In this document: positions 41,081 to 49,648 of the stretch, one piece after another
How the letters are laid out: each line of letters opens with the position of its first letter
How positions within the stretch are numbered: the first letter of the stretch is position 1
Source of the DNA: an uncultured Oscillospiraceae bacterium
Lineage (GTDB): Bacteria; Bacillota; Clostridia; Oscillospirales; Oscillospiraceae
Direction of reading: 5' to 3'
Length of the DNA: 64,000 nucleotides
NCBI GenBank assembly: GCA_910588975.1
Contig: CAJUSE010000007.1
Span: 1-64,000, forward strand
Translations under genes and position numbers: made by a program
Notes under the pieces: generated by a model
What the model was told of the DNA's origin: nothing
The model's input: the letters and a program-made list of their open reading frames with translations, nothing else
Database searches by the model: none

Positions 41081-42217
41081 ATGAGCAGGATCAAATATGA
41101 ACGGGGCATCTCTTACGACGAGGCCCGACAGAGCTACTACCTCTACATGGACATGGGGCGGGACGAGGAGGGCCGTCGGCGGCGGCAGTACCGCACCTTT
41201 CCCTCCCTCTCTGCCGCCCGAAAGGCCCGGGATGAGTACCTGATAGAAAAGGCCCAGGCCAAGCTCGTGATCCCTGCGGAAACCACTCTGGACGACTGGC
41301 TGGAGACCTGGATGCAGGAGGTCATCATTCCCAACCGAGCCGAGACCACAGTATACGGCTACCAAAAAATCATTCGCAACCACCTCTCTCCTGCACTGGG
41401 ATCCATCCCCCTGCAAAAGCTCTCCCCTAAGGACCTGCAACACTACTACGCCCTGCTTATGACCGAGAAGGGCCTATGTGCCAACACAGTACGCCGACAC
41501 CATGACCTGCTCTCGGCTGCCCTCCACGCCGCCCTGCGGCAGGACCTGATTCTCCGCTGCCCCACAGAGCGGGTGGAACCTCCCCATGTTATCCCCAAGG
41601 AGACCCGCTACTACACCTCGGAAAGCCTGAAGAAGCTCTACCAGCTCATAGAGGGACACAGTTTGGAAACTGTGGTCCATCTGGCGGGCAGTCTGGGCCT
41701 GCGCCGGGAGGAGATTTGCGGGCTGCGCTGGGACAGCGTGGATTTCCAGCTGCGGAAGATCCATATCCGGGCAGCCCGGACGGCGGCAGGAGCCAATATC
41801 ATAGAAAAGGAGACCAAAAACCGCTCCTCCACCCGGGTACTCCACATGGGAGATGACATTTATCGCTTACTGCGTCAGGAGCGGCGGCGGCAAAACGAGC
41901 ACAAGCTGGCCATGGGGCCAAACTGGCCCAACAGCGGCCTGGTCGCCGTGGACAGAAAGGGGGTGCCCCTCTCCCCCAACTGTCTATCCATGAATTTCAC
42001 CCGTTTTGTCCGGGCCCACCCTGAGCTGCCCTCCATCACCTTCCATGGCCTGCGGCACACCTTTGCCACGGTGGCCTCAGCCCAGGGTGCGCCCCTGTTC
42101 GACATCGGAAAAGCCTTGGGACACTCCACTCCGGCCACCACAGGCAGGATCTACACCCATTTGGTAGACCAGCTGCACACCGCAACCCTGACCAAAGTGG
42201 CTGAGGCATTGAAATAA
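41081..42217 (+). CDS. Tyrosine recombinase/integrase
   Basis: A 378-residue phage-type integrase. An N-terminal arm-binding domain (1-60) is followed by a SAM-like core-binding domain (about 65-150) and the catalytic domain with Arg in LGLRREEICGLRW, His-x-x-Arg in FHGLRHTFA, His in GHSTPATTG and the nucleophile Tyr in RIYTHL. All key residues are present. Its GC content matches the chromosome rather than the AT-rich gene beside it. No excisionase, relaxase or phage gene accompanies it. ATG follows AAAGGAGAT. Confidence 0.92.
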   Translation: MSRIKYERGISYDEARQSYYLYMDMGRDEEGRRRRQYRTFPSLSAARKARDEYLIEKAQAKLVIPAETTLDDWLETWMQEVIIPNRAETTVYGYQKIIRNHLSPALGSIPLQKLSPKDLQHYYALLMTEKGLCANTVRRHHDLLSAALHAALRQDLILRCPTERVEPPHVIPKETRYYTSESLKKLYQLIEGHSLETVVHLAGSLGLRREEICGLRWDSVDFQLRKIHIRAARTAAGANIIEKETKNRSSTRVLHMGDDIYRLLRQERRRQNEHKLAMGPNWPNSGLVAVDRKGVPLSPNCLSMNFTRFVRAHPELPSITFHGLRHTFATVASAQGAPLFDIGKALGHSTPATTGRIYTHLVDQLHTATLTKVAEALK

Positions 42218-42257
42218 GGCCCATTGTACCAAGGCATTTTTGTATAGTTTTTTCCCC

Positions 42258-42608
42258 TTACAGCTCCTTTTTCCACAGGCCATGGAGGTTGCAGTAGCTA
42301 TACGCCGCCACAGGCTCTTCCCCCGAAGCCAGCGTAAAGGTCGCCTGGGGCGGATCATTGGGGGCCAGCCGCCGCAGATAGTGTCCCATGTCCGTTTCCA
42401 GCAACACCCAGTCAATGAGGTGGGCCTCGGTCATGGGGTGGAACACCTCCCCCACAAGGACCTCCACCCGTTCGCCCTGCCGACTGACCTGGGGGACATG
42501 CTTTTCCTGTGCAGCATCGGTGGAGTCGGGAATGAGACGCTGGAGGCACTCCGTCCCATCGGCGGCAGGCAGAAGCACCTGGCCGCCCTTATCCAAATAA
42601 AACTTCAT
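42258..42608 (-). CDS. Superoxide reductase, desulforedoxin site lost
   Basis: A 116-residue desulfoferrodoxin-family protein reducing superoxide to peroxide. The Fe(His)4Cys active site is complete: EKHVPQV, VFHPMTEAHLIDW and YCNLHGLW supply the His and Cys ligands, with Glu-Lys before the first His. The N-terminus MKFYLDKGGQVLLP aligns with desulforedoxin domains but lacks their CxxC and CC ligands, leaving one Cys (ECLQ). It therefore resembles class III enzymes such as that of Treponema. ATG 42608 follows AAGGAGGAA. Confidence 0.88.
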   Translation of the reverse strand: MKFYLDKGGQVLLPAADGTECLQRLIPDSTDAAQEKHVPQVSRQGERVEVLVGEVFHPMTEAHLIDWVLLETDMGHYLRRLAPNDPPQATFTLASGEEPVAAYSYCNLHGLWKKEL

Positions 42609-42847
42609 ATGTTCTTCCTCCTTACAGTGATCTATGGGTATCTTACCCAAGAAAATTCTGGCCACATTCCCGGCTCTTATACCATTTTCCAACCTATTTT
42701 CCAGATTTGCCGCTCTTTCCTTCCCTCTTCAAATGTTTTCCATAAGAAATTGACCTTTCACCACCCAGCATGGTAAAATAAAACCGGCTATTTTTCCGTA
42801 TCGGAAGTTAGCTTTTAGCAGCACAAGGAAAAAAGGGAGGTCAATTT

Positions 42848-43327
42848 TTGACGATGATCGCTTTGGAGCTGAGATCTTACAATTCGGAAGATCTACCGGC
42901 TATTCTAAATCTGTTCTATAATACCGTCCATACCGTCAATGCCCGTCACTACACTCCGGAGCAGCTCTCGGCCTGGGCCGACGGCAGGCCGGATGCCCTT
43001 GTGTGGGACACCTCTCTGCGGGCCCACCACAGCCTTGTGGCCTGGCTGGACGGCATTATCGTGGGCTTTGGCGATATGGACGAGACAGGCTATCTGGATC
43101 GACTTTATGTCCACGCTGACCATCTGGGACAAGGCATCGCCACCGCCCTTTGCGATGCCCTGGAGGGTGCATCAGCCGCCTCCTCCTTCACCACCCACGC
43201 CTCCATTACCGCCCGGCCCTTTTTTGAGCACCGGGGCTACCGGGTGGTGCAGGAGCAGCAGGTGGAGCGTCACGGGGTCCTTCTCACCAACTACGTGATG
43301 GAAAAAAGGGGCTCTTTTCCCTCATAA
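42848..43327 (+). CDS. GNAT family N-acetyltransferase
   Basis: A 159-residue acetyltransferase with LRSYNSEDLPAILNLFYNTVH at the N-terminus, DRLYVHADHLGQGIATALCDAL (the acetyl-CoA loop HLGQGIA) and ARPFFEHRGYRVVQ. The substrate is unknown. The TTG at 42848 is seven bases after GGGAGG; the ATG two codons later (42854) is an alternative with longer spacing. It is followed by a terminator. Confidence 0.85.
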   Translation: MTMIALELRSYNSEDLPAILNLFYNTVHTVNARHYTPEQLSAWADGRPDALVWDTSLRAHHSLVAWLDGIIVGFGDMDETGYLDRLYVHADHLGQGIATALCDALEGASAASSFTTHASITARPFFEHRGYRVVQEQQVERHGVLLTNYVMEKRGSFPS

Positions 43328-43334
43328 TGTGTCC

Positions 43335-43371
43335 AAAACCGCCCTTTTCCGGCTGGAGAGGGGCGGTTTTC
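43335..43371 (+). terminator. Intrinsic terminator
   Basis: AAAACCGCCC pairs with GGGCGGTTTT around a 16-base loop. Confidence 0.8.
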
Positions 43372-43478
43372 CCCTGTTTATAAAATCTTTATCTCCCAAA
43401 GGCAGCTTGGCATGGACTTTTTTCCCATCCTGTGGTAAAATATATCAGTTATCTTATGTCTTACGGGGAGGGTGCACC

Positions 43479-44201
43479 ATGAAAACAGATATCTTGGGTG
43501 TGGGAATCGATGACCTGACCCTGCCCGAGGCGGTGGAGGCCGCCGGGGCCCTCATGGCCCAGGGAGGCTTTCACTATGTGGTCACCCCCAATCCGGAATT
43601 CATCCTCTCGGCCAAAAAGGATGAGGCGTTCCGTTCCATTCTCAACAACGCCGACCTGTCCCTGCCTGACGGCATCGGGGTGGTCTACGCCGCCAAGATC
43701 CTGGGCCGGCCTTTGAAGGGCCGCTCCCCCGGGGCCGATTTCGCCCAACTGCTCTGCCAGCACATGGTCCAGACCGGAGAGAAGCTGTTTCTGCTGGGTG
43801 CCAAGCCCGGCGTGGCCCAGCAGGCCGCCGAAAACCTGAAAAAGGCCCACCCGGGCCTGCAAATTTGCGGCACCCACGACGGATATTTCCAGGAGGACGG
43901 CCCTGTAGTTGAAGAGATCCGGGCTGCGGAAGCCGATGTGGTCTTCGTCTGTCTGGGGGCTCCCAAGCAGGAGCGGTGGATGGTTCAAAACGGCCCCGAC
44001 ACCGGAGCCAAGCTGGCCGTTGGGCTGGGGGGCTGTCTGGACGTCTTTGCCGGCAACGTGCAGCGGGCCCCCGAGGGGTGGCAGAAGGCAGGGTTGGAGT
44101 GGCTCTACCGGCTCATCCAGGAGCCCAGCCGCATCGGCCGCATGGCCAAGCTTCCCCTCATCCTGGTGGATGCTCTAGGGGCAAGATTGGGAGGCAAGTG
44201 A
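43479..44201 (+). CDS. WecG/TagA/CpsF family glycosyltransferase
   Basis: A 240-residue GT26 enzyme. It has the family motifs YVVTPNPEFIL (about 33-43), LPDGIGVVYAAK, GRSPGADF and the C-terminal VFVCLGAPKQERWM with VGLGGCLDVFAG. Relatives add N-acetylmannosamine (or another aminosugar) to a lipid-linked GlcNAc when starting wall teichoic acid or related polymers. ATG 43479 follows GGGGAGGG. It is one base from tmk and forms an operon with it. Confidence 0.9.
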   Translation: MKTDILGVGIDDLTLPEAVEAAGALMAQGGFHYVVTPNPEFILSAKKDEAFRSILNNADLSLPDGIGVVYAAKILGRPLKGRSPGADFAQLLCQHMVQTGEKLFLLGAKPGVAQQAAENLKKAHPGLQICGTHDGYFQEDGPVVEEIRAAEADVVFVCLGAPKQERWMVQNGPDTGAKLAVGLGGCLDVFAGNVQRAPEGWQKAGLEWLYRLIQEPSRIGRMAKLPLILVDALGARLGGK

Positions 44202-44202
44202 T

Positions 44203-44877
44203 ATGGGAAAGGGAAAACTCATCGTCTTTGAAGGCACCGACGGCTCGGGCAAGTCCACCCAGTTTAAGCTGCTGTGCCAGAAGCTTCAGGACCGGGGCAC
44301 CCAGTTTGAGAAGCTGGTCTTTCCCCAGTACAGCGAGCCCTCCTCCGCCCTGCTGCGGATGTATCTCGCCGGGGAGTTTGGCTCCCACCCCAGCGATGTG
44401 AACCCCTACGCCGCCTCTACCTTCTACGCCGTGGACCGATACGCTGCCTGGAAAAAGGTGTGGGGGGAATACTACCAGTCGGGTGGGCTTGTCCTCTCCG
44501 ACCGCTACACCACCTCCAACGCCGTCCACCAGGGGGGCAAGCTGGAAGAGCAGGAACAGCCGGCCTTCTTTGACTGGCTCTTTGACTTTGAATACCGCAA
44601 GCTGGGCCTGCCCCGACCCGATCTGGTGGTCTACCTGGATATGCCCACCGAGCAGTCAGTCCGGCTTCTCCGTTCCCGGGAGAGTCAGACCCACACCAAG
44701 GGGGACATCCACGAGGTGGACACTGACTATCTGGCCCTGTGCCGGCAGACCGCCCTTCGGGCCAGCGAGCATTACGGCTGGTACCGGGTGTCCTGTGTGG
44801 ACGAACACGATGCCATCCGCTCCATTGAGGACATCCACGCCCAGGTCTGGAATGCCCTGGAGGGACTTCTTACCTGA
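44203..44877 (+). CDS. tmk: Thymidylate kinase-like protein
   Basis: A 224-residue P-loop kinase: EGTDGSGKSTQ (about 10-20) is the Walker A loop, DRY in LSDRYTTSNAVHQGG (about 99-113) is the dTMP-binding segment, and RSRESQTHTKGDIHE is the lid. It would phosphorylate dTMP to dTDP. The lid and substrate loop differ from E. coli Tmk, so a related nucleoside-monophosphate specificity is possible. It begins one base after the preceding stop. Confidence 0.85.
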   Translation: MGKGKLIVFEGTDGSGKSTQFKLLCQKLQDRGTQFEKLVFPQYSEPSSALLRMYLAGEFGSHPSDVNPYAASTFYAVDRYAAWKKVWGEYYQSGGLVLSDRYTTSNAVHQGGKLEEQEQPAFFDWLFDFEYRKLGLPRPDLVVYLDMPTEQSVRLLRSRESQTHTKGDIHEVDTDYLALCRQTALRASEHYGWYRVSCVDEHDAIRSIEDIHAQVWNALEGLLT

Positions 44878-44897
44878 CGAAAGGAGACATTCATCCT

Positions 44898-45449
44898 ATG
44901 GTCGCAATTCTTCTGGCTCCCGGCTTCGAGGAAACCGAAGCCATTGTCCCCGCCGACCTGCTCCGCCGTGCCGGTATCGAAGTGGCCCTTGTGAGCATCG
45001 GGGAAAGCCTGGTGGAGAGCTCCCACCACATTACTGTCCAGGCCGACATGACCCTCGGTGAGCTGGACAGTGCTCAGCTGGAGCTGATCTTTCTCCCTGG
45101 TGGCCTTGGTGGGGTGGACAACCTCTCCAAGGATGGCCAGGTGGCCGCTCTTGTCCAGGAAATGGCTGACAAGGGAAAATACGTGACAGCTATTTGCGCC
45201 GCCCCTACCCTGCTGGGCTCTTACGGCCTGCTGGAGGGCAAACGTGCGGTATGCTACCCCGGCATGGAAGAGGGCCTTTTAGGGGCTCAGGTACAAAAGG
45301 GCACCCCGGTGGTCCCAGACGGCCGGGTCATTACCGGAGAGGCGGCGGGTTCGGCCATTCCCTTTGGCCTGAAGCTGGTGGAGACCCTCCGGGGGCCTCA
45401 GGCCGCCCGGGAGGTGGCCCAGGCCATCCACTACCACGGGGAATTCTGA
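44898..45449 (+). CDS. DJ-1/PfpI family protein
   Basis: A 183-residue protein with the DJ-1 nucleophile elbow AICAAPTLLG (Cys100) and the conserved Glu region GFEETE (9-14). This Cys-Glu pair is typical of DJ-1/YajL-type proteins, which act on reactive carbonyls or serve as chaperone-like stress proteins; the actual reaction is disputed. ATG 44898 follows AAAGGAG. It is 20 bases after tmk. Confidence 0.9.
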   Translation: MVAILLAPGFEETEAIVPADLLRRAGIEVALVSIGESLVESSHHITVQADMTLGELDSAQLELIFLPGGLGGVDNLSKDGQVAALVQEMADKGKYVTAICAAPTLLGSYGLLEGKRAVCYPGMEEGLLGAQVQKGTPVVPDGRVITGEAAGSAIPFGLKLVETLRGPQAAREVAQAIHYHGEF

Positions 45450-45490
45450 ATAAAGAGTTGGGGCGAGGCCGAAGCCCCGCCCCATGTAGC
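45448..45490 (-). terminator. Terminator for the Cys-rich peptide gene
   Basis: On the minus strand GGGGCGGGGC(TTC) pairs with GGCCTCGCCCC and is followed by AACTCTTTATTC. Confidence 0.65.
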
Positions 45491-45500
45491 TGGATCTTTC

Positions 45501-45650
45501 TCAGCAGCAGCCGTCGTTGCAGCCACAGCCGTTGTTGCACCCGCAGCCGCAGCCACAGCCGCCGCCGTTGCCGCAGCAGCAGAACAGAATGATGATGAGA
45601 ATGATGATCCAGCAGCAGTTACCGCCCCAACCGTTGTTCCCACAGCACAT
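45501..45650 (-). CDS. 49-residue Cys/Gly-rich membrane peptide
   Basis: The product begins MCCGNNGWGGNCCW, has one hydrophobic helix (IIILIIILF, about 15-23) and ends in a tail of alternating Gly and Cys (GCGCGCGC, GCGC, CC). Fifteen of 49 residues are Cys. ATG 45650 has a good GAGGTGA site, and a hairpin terminator follows the stop, so this small frame is a real transcription unit. Function is unknown; metal binding or a spore or envelope role are guesses. It lies between convergent/divergent neighbours on the other strand. Confidence 0.7.
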   Translation of the reverse strand: MCCGNNGWGGNCCWIIILIIILFCCCGNGGGCGCGCGCNNGCGCNDGCC

Positions 45651-45773
45651 AAAAACTTCACCTCGTTGATTATTTGACGGCGGGGGGCTTTCCCCTGTCG
45701 CCATCCGCAATATCCTATGTCGGCAGCGGAAAAGTGGTTCCCGCCGGCACAGAGTATAAGGAGTGGACCGCAA

Positions 45774-46967
45774 ATGCCACAGGAATCCCATACCAGCCGC
45801 CCCGCCCCCGCTCCCCGGAGACGCCGCCGGCGCAGAAAACGCATGAACCCGTTCCTCTATATGCTCCTGGTCATCGCCACCTCGGCCGTATTGGCGGGGC
45901 TGGGCTGGCTGTGGGCCGGAGATGTGCTGGCCCTCAATAAGCCCGCCCGGGAGGCCACCGTCACCCTGCCCACCAGCATTTTCACCGACCGGGAGGTGAA
46001 GGGCACCTCCACCGATAAGGATGGAAACAAGGTCAGCACCACCTCCACTATCAGCATCGCCGACGTGGACTATGTGGCCGACCTGCTCAAGGACAACGGG
46101 CTGATTGACTATAAGCCCCTGTTCAAGCTCTTCTGCTCTGTTACCGGGGTGGAAAAGAAGGGAAAGCTGTCTCCAGGCACTTACAACCTCAGCACCGACA
46201 TGGATTACAGTGCCCTTATCAACGCCATGTCCGCCCGTTCGGGCAGCCGGAGCCAGACCACCGTCACCATCCCCGAGGGCTTTACCATCGACCAGATCTT
46301 CGCTCTGCTGGAGGAGGAGGGGGTATCCACCGTGGCCACCCTGCAAAAGGTGGCGGCCAGCTATGACTTCAAGTTCTCCTTCCTCAAGGGGATCATCCCT
46401 CTGGGTGACTACCACCGGCTGGAGGGCTACCTCTTCCCCGACACCTACGAGTTTTACATGGGCGGCGGGGAAAGTGCGGCTGTGCAGGTGCTCAACAAGA
46501 TGATCCTGCGCTTCGACCAGATGTTCCCTGATGCCCTGCGCCAGCAGTGCGTGGACATGGGCTATTCCATCCACGATATTGTCACCATCGCCTCTCTCAT
46601 TGAGAAGGAGACCGACGGCAAGGACCAGACCCACATCGCTTCGGTCATCTACAACCGGCTGGAGCGGCCAAACAGTGAGACAGTGGGCATGCTGCAAATC
46701 GACGCCACCCTGGTCTACGCCCTGGGCCGGCAGATCAGCCAGGCCGACTACACTGCCGACACTCCCTATAACACCTATACCAACCCGGGTCTGCCCCCCG
46801 GACCCATCGCCAGCCCGGGCATGGTGGCCCTCAACTCTGCCCTCAACCCGGCCAGCACCAACGACTATTACTATGTGCTGGGCAATGACGGAGCCCATCA
46901 CTTCTTCAAGACCCACCAGGGCCAGCTGGACTTCATCGCCCAGCAGGCCGCAGCGGCCAAGAAATAA
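45774..46967 (+). CDS. mltG: Endolytic transglycosylase MltG
   Basis: A 397-residue cell-wall enzyme cutting nascent peptidoglycan strands. An Arg-rich cytosolic stretch (RRRRRRRKR, about 15-23) precedes one membrane helix (about 27-47); a LysM-like region (about 165-215) and the catalytic YceG domain follow, with PEGFTIDQI, LEGYLFPDTYEF and ASLIEKETDG, whose Glu is catalytic. PYNTY and GLPPGPIASPG are also conserved. ATG 45774 follows AAGGAGTGG. Confidence 0.95.
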   Translation: MPQESHTSRPAPAPRRRRRRRKRMNPFLYMLLVIATSAVLAGLGWLWAGDVLALNKPAREATVTLPTSIFTDREVKGTSTDKDGNKVSTTSTISIADVDYVADLLKDNGLIDYKPLFKLFCSVTGVEKKGKLSPGTYNLSTDMDYSALINAMSARSGSRSQTTVTIPEGFTIDQIFALLEEEGVSTVATLQKVAASYDFKFSFLKGIIPLGDYHRLEGYLFPDTYEFYMGGGESAAVQVLNKMILRFDQMFPDALRQQCVDMGYSIHDIVTIASLIEKETDGKDQTHIASVIYNRLERPNSETVGMLQIDATLVYALGRQISQADYTADTPYNTYTNPGLPPGPIASPGMVALNSALNPASTNDYYYVLGNDGAHHFFKTHQGQLDFIAQQAAAAKK

Positions 46968-46976
46968 AACCGGACC

Positions 46977-47038
46977 TGGGCCGGTGGGGATACCGGACCC
47001 TGCCGGACTTCCGGAGGGCCTCACTCCCCACCGGCCCA
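46977..47038 (+). repeat. 14-bp inverted repeat between mltG and the U32 peptidase gene
   Basis: TGGGCCGGTGGGGA (46977-46990) is perfectly complementary to TCCCCACCGGCCCA (47025-47038), with further self-complementary CCGG elements in the loop. There is no T-run, so it is not a normal terminator. It may be an mRNA stability or attenuation element. Confidence 0.7.
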
Positions 47039-47065
47039 CACCTTGTAGAGGAGGGAAATACACCC

Positions 47066-48271
47066 ATGCCCATTGAGCTTTTGTCCCCTGCCGGAGATAT
47101 GGAGCGGCTGCAAATGGCGGTGGCCTATGGGGCCGACGCCGTCTATCTGGCCGGAGGGCAATTCGGGATGCGGGCCTTTGCCGGAAATTTCTCCCGGGAG
47201 GAGCTATCCCAGGCGGTGGAGCTGTGCCACAGCCATGGGGTCAAGGTCCATGTCACCTGTAACACTATGCCCCGAAATGAGGAGCTGGACGCTCTGCCCG
47301 AATATCTGGAATACCTCCAGGCCCTGGGGGTAGATGCCCTCATCATCGGGGATGCCGGCGTGCTGGCCCTGGCCAAGCGCCATGCCCCCAAGCTGCCTTT
47401 GCACATCTCCACCCAGATCGGGGTCACCAACTACGCCGCCGCCCAGTTCTGGTATGACCAGGGGGCCAGCCGGGTCATTCTGGCCCGGGAACTGACTCTG
47501 GAGGAGGTGTCCACCCTCTGCGCCAAACGGCCCAAGGGGCTGGAGGTGGAGGCCTTCGTCCACGGAGCCATGTGCGTGTCCTTTTCGGGGCGGTGTGTCA
47601 TCTCCAACTACATGACCGGCCGTGATGCCTCCCGGGGGGCCTGCGCCCAGCCCTGCCGGTACAAATACGCCCTCATGGAGGAGCAGCGCCCCGGCGAGTT
47701 CTTCCCTGTGGAGGAGGATGACCAGGGCACCTACCTTTTCAATTCCAAGGATATGTGCATGATCGACCACATCCCCCAACTCCTCTCCACTGGGCTAAGC
47801 AGTCTGAAGATCGAGGGCCGGGCCAAGAGCGCCTATTATGCCGCCGTGGCCACTGGGGCCTATCGCCACGCCATTGACGCCGCTCTGGCCGGTGAGGCAC
47901 TGGATCCCATCTGGCGGCAGGAGCTGGATAAGATCAGCCACCGGCCCTACTCCGAGGGGTTCTGGTTCGGCCACCCCGAACAGTATACCGGCGATGCCCG
48001 GTATATCCGGGACTGGCAGGTGTCAGCCATCGTCACCTCCTGCTCCCCTGACGGCCGGGCCCTATGCTCCCTGCGCAACAAATTTGGCCGGGGCGAGACC
48101 CTGGAGCTTATTGGCCCCGGTATTAAGCCTATTTCCTTTACAGTGGCTGATTTGACAGATGAAAACGGTCTTTCTCTGGATGAAGCCAGGATCCCCCAGA
48201 TGGCCTTCCACCTCCCCCTGCCCTGCCAGGCGCCCCCCCTATCCATTCTGCGGAAGAAGGTGGGTCCATGA
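47066..48271 (+). CDS. U32 family peptidase, tRNA hydroxylation type
   Basis: A 401-residue protein with the U32 signature EAFVHGAMCVSFSGRCVISNYMTGRDASRGACAQPCR-type block (about 168-205; key Cys in MCVSFSGRC and GACAQPCR likely bind an Fe-S cluster). Related YrrN/YrrO or TrhP proteins make 5-hydroxyuridine in tRNA using prephenate; peptidase activity is doubtful. The start follows GAGGAGGGAAA. The next gene overlaps its stop by four bases. Confidence 0.9.
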   Translation: MPIELLSPAGDMERLQMAVAYGADAVYLAGGQFGMRAFAGNFSREELSQAVELCHSHGVKVHVTCNTMPRNEELDALPEYLEYLQALGVDALIIGDAGVLALAKRHAPKLPLHISTQIGVTNYAAAQFWYDQGASRVILARELTLEEVSTLCAKRPKGLEVEAFVHGAMCVSFSGRCVISNYMTGRDASRGACAQPCRYKYALMEEQRPGEFFPVEEDDQGTYLFNSKDMCMIDHIPQLLSTGLSSLKIEGRAKSAYYAAVATGAYRHAIDAALAGEALDPIWRQELDKISHRPYSEGFWFGHPEQYTGDARYIRDWQVSAIVTSCSPDGRALCSLRNKFGRGETLELIGPGIKPISFTVADLTDENGLSLDEARIPQMAFHLPLPCQAPPLSILRKKVGP

Positions 48272-49335
48272 CCCGTCGGCGGGACTTTGACGTGCTGCGG
48301 GTCTGCTCCATGTTGGGGGTCATCTACCTCCATGTGGCCTCCGGGGCTCTGAATCGCCCCCAGGAGGGGGGCCTGTGGGCCTTCTCCAACCCCATCGCCG
48401 CCCTTTCTGCTGCGGCGGTGCCCCTGTTCTTCATGCTGTCGGGAGCCCTGTTGCTGCACCAGGAGAAAACCGCCGAGCTGGGCCATCTCTTTCACCACCG
48501 TCTGCCCCGGGTGATCGTCCCCGCCCTGTGTTGGAGTGGGCTCATCCTGTGTTACCTTATGGCCACCGGCAAGGGAGAGCAGGCCATGGCCTCCCTGTCC
48601 ACCCTGCTCAACACCCCGGTGGTGGTGCCCTACTGGTTCCTCTATGCCCTTGTGCCCCTCTATCTCCTCTCCCCCTTTCTCAAGCTGATGACCGACCGGA
48701 TGGAGGAGAGCCACTGGCAATATGCCCTCGCCCTGTGGGCGGGGCTGACCCTGGGTCTTGCCACCCTGCGGCTTTTTGTGCCCCAGGAGCTGGAGATGAC
48801 CTTCACTGAACACTGGACCATGAACATCAACGTAGCGGGGGGCTATCTGGGTTATTTCCTGCTGGGAGCCTATCTGGACCGGCACAAGACTCCCAAGCCC
48901 GTCCCCTTGGCCTTTGGGGTACTTCTCTGTCTGTGCGCCAGTGTGGTGGGCACCTGGTGGGACACCACCCGGACCATGGCCTACTCCACCCGGTTCACCG
49001 ACTACCTCTCCCTACTCACCGCTGCCCTCTCCGCCCTGCTGTTCCTTCTGGCCATGGCCCTGTGGAAGGACAAGAGCTCAGGGGCCTTCCTGTCTCTGCT
49101 CTCTCGTCTCTCCTTTTCCATGTACCTGGCCCATCCTCTTGTCATTGGGGTCATCCGGCTGGTGTGGGGCCGGCTGTTCCAGCACACCGACCCTCTCTCT
49201 GTTCCGGAGCAGCTTTGCTTTTATCTGCTGGCTGTGCTTGGTAGCTTTCTTAGCGCTCTTGTCCTGTCCCACATTCCGGTGCTCTCCTACCTCTTTACCG
49301 GCCAAAAGGCGGGAAAAAAGGGGAAAAAGTCTTGA
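48268..49335 (+). CDS. Acyltransferase 3 family membrane protein
   Basis: A 355-residue, roughly ten-helix OafA/YrhL-type acyltransferase. The N-terminal RDFDVLRVCSMLGVIYLHV carries the conserved Arg and His of the family, and FFMLSGALLL follows. Members O-acetylate surface polysaccharides or peptidoglycan. A C-terminal SFSMYLAHPLVIG matches the family end. Its start overlaps the U32 stop (ATGA), so translation is coupled. The T-box promoter of alaS overlaps its own stop codon. Confidence 0.9.
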   Translation: MTRRRDFDVLRVCSMLGVIYLHVASGALNRPQEGGLWAFSNPIAALSAAAVPLFFMLSGALLLHQEKTAELGHLFHHRLPRVIVPALCWSGLILCYLMATGKGEQAMASLSTLLNTPVVVPYWFLYALVPLYLLSPFLKLMTDRMEESHWQYALALWAGLTLGLATLRLFVPQELEMTFTEHWTMNINVAGGYLGYFLLGAYLDRHKTPKPVPLAFGVLLCLCASVVGTWWDTTRTMAYSTRFTDYLSLLTAALSALLFLLAMALWKDKSSGAFLSLLSRLSFSMYLAHPLVIGVIRLVWGRLFQHTDPLSVPEQLCFYLLAVLGSFLSALVLSHIPVLSYLFTGQKAGKKGKKS

Positions 49336-49359
49336 CAGTGCCCGAAAAATGGATATAAT
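49332..49359 (+). promoter_or_regulatory. Promoter of the alaS T-box leader
   Basis: TTGACA (49332-49337) and TATAAT (49354-49359) with a 16-base spacer. The -35 box contains the TGA stop of the preceding gene. Confidence 0.85.
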
Positions 49360-49365
49360 ATGAGT

Positions 49366-49590
49366 GTTGCAATGACGAAGCCAAGTCTGTCACGGGGCTA
49401 TGAGCGAGAGGGGATGGTGAAAGCCCTCAGCCGCACGGACAGACAAGCCACTTCCGAGCGTCCCGGGAGACCGGGCGGGCCGTTCCCGATACAGGACGAC
49501 ACGAGATGCGCCAAAGGCGCAATCAGGGTGGTACCGCGGAGCACATACGCTTCGCCCCTGGCACACAGGGGCGAAGCGTTTTTTATTTTT
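49366..49590 (+). ncRNA. T-box riboswitch of alaS
   Basis: The T-box core AATCAGGGTGGTACCGCGG lies at 49521-49539 and is followed by a terminator (ACGCTTCGCCCCTG at 49547-49560 with CAGGGGCGAAGCGT at 49566-49579, then TTTTTATTTTT). Stem I is closed by AGTCTGTC/GACAGAC (around 49385 and 49440) and includes the GAGAGGGGATGG-type distal region. Uncharged tRNA(Ala) would favour the antiterminator and alaS expression. Confidence 0.95.
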
Positions 49591-49648
49591 CTCCCCCGGC
49601 CCGGACTGCCCCACACCTGCGTTGTATTATTTTTAGGAGGTAATATCC

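Noticed and set aside
41081..42217. Prophage or integrative element around the integrase
   Set aside because: No phage structural, replication, excisionase or conjugation gene and no flanking tRNA or clear attachment repeats are visible, so only a lone integrase is reported.
43329..43478. N-terminal extension of the TagA-like protein
   Set aside because: It would start inside the terminator of the previous gene and is not conserved; ATG 43479 has GGGGAGGG.
45501..45650. Repetitive CAGCCG-type DNA that might be a microsatellite or CRISPR fragment
   Set aside because: The period is codon-sized and explained by the Gly-Cys tail of a real small gene; no spacers or constant repeat units are present.
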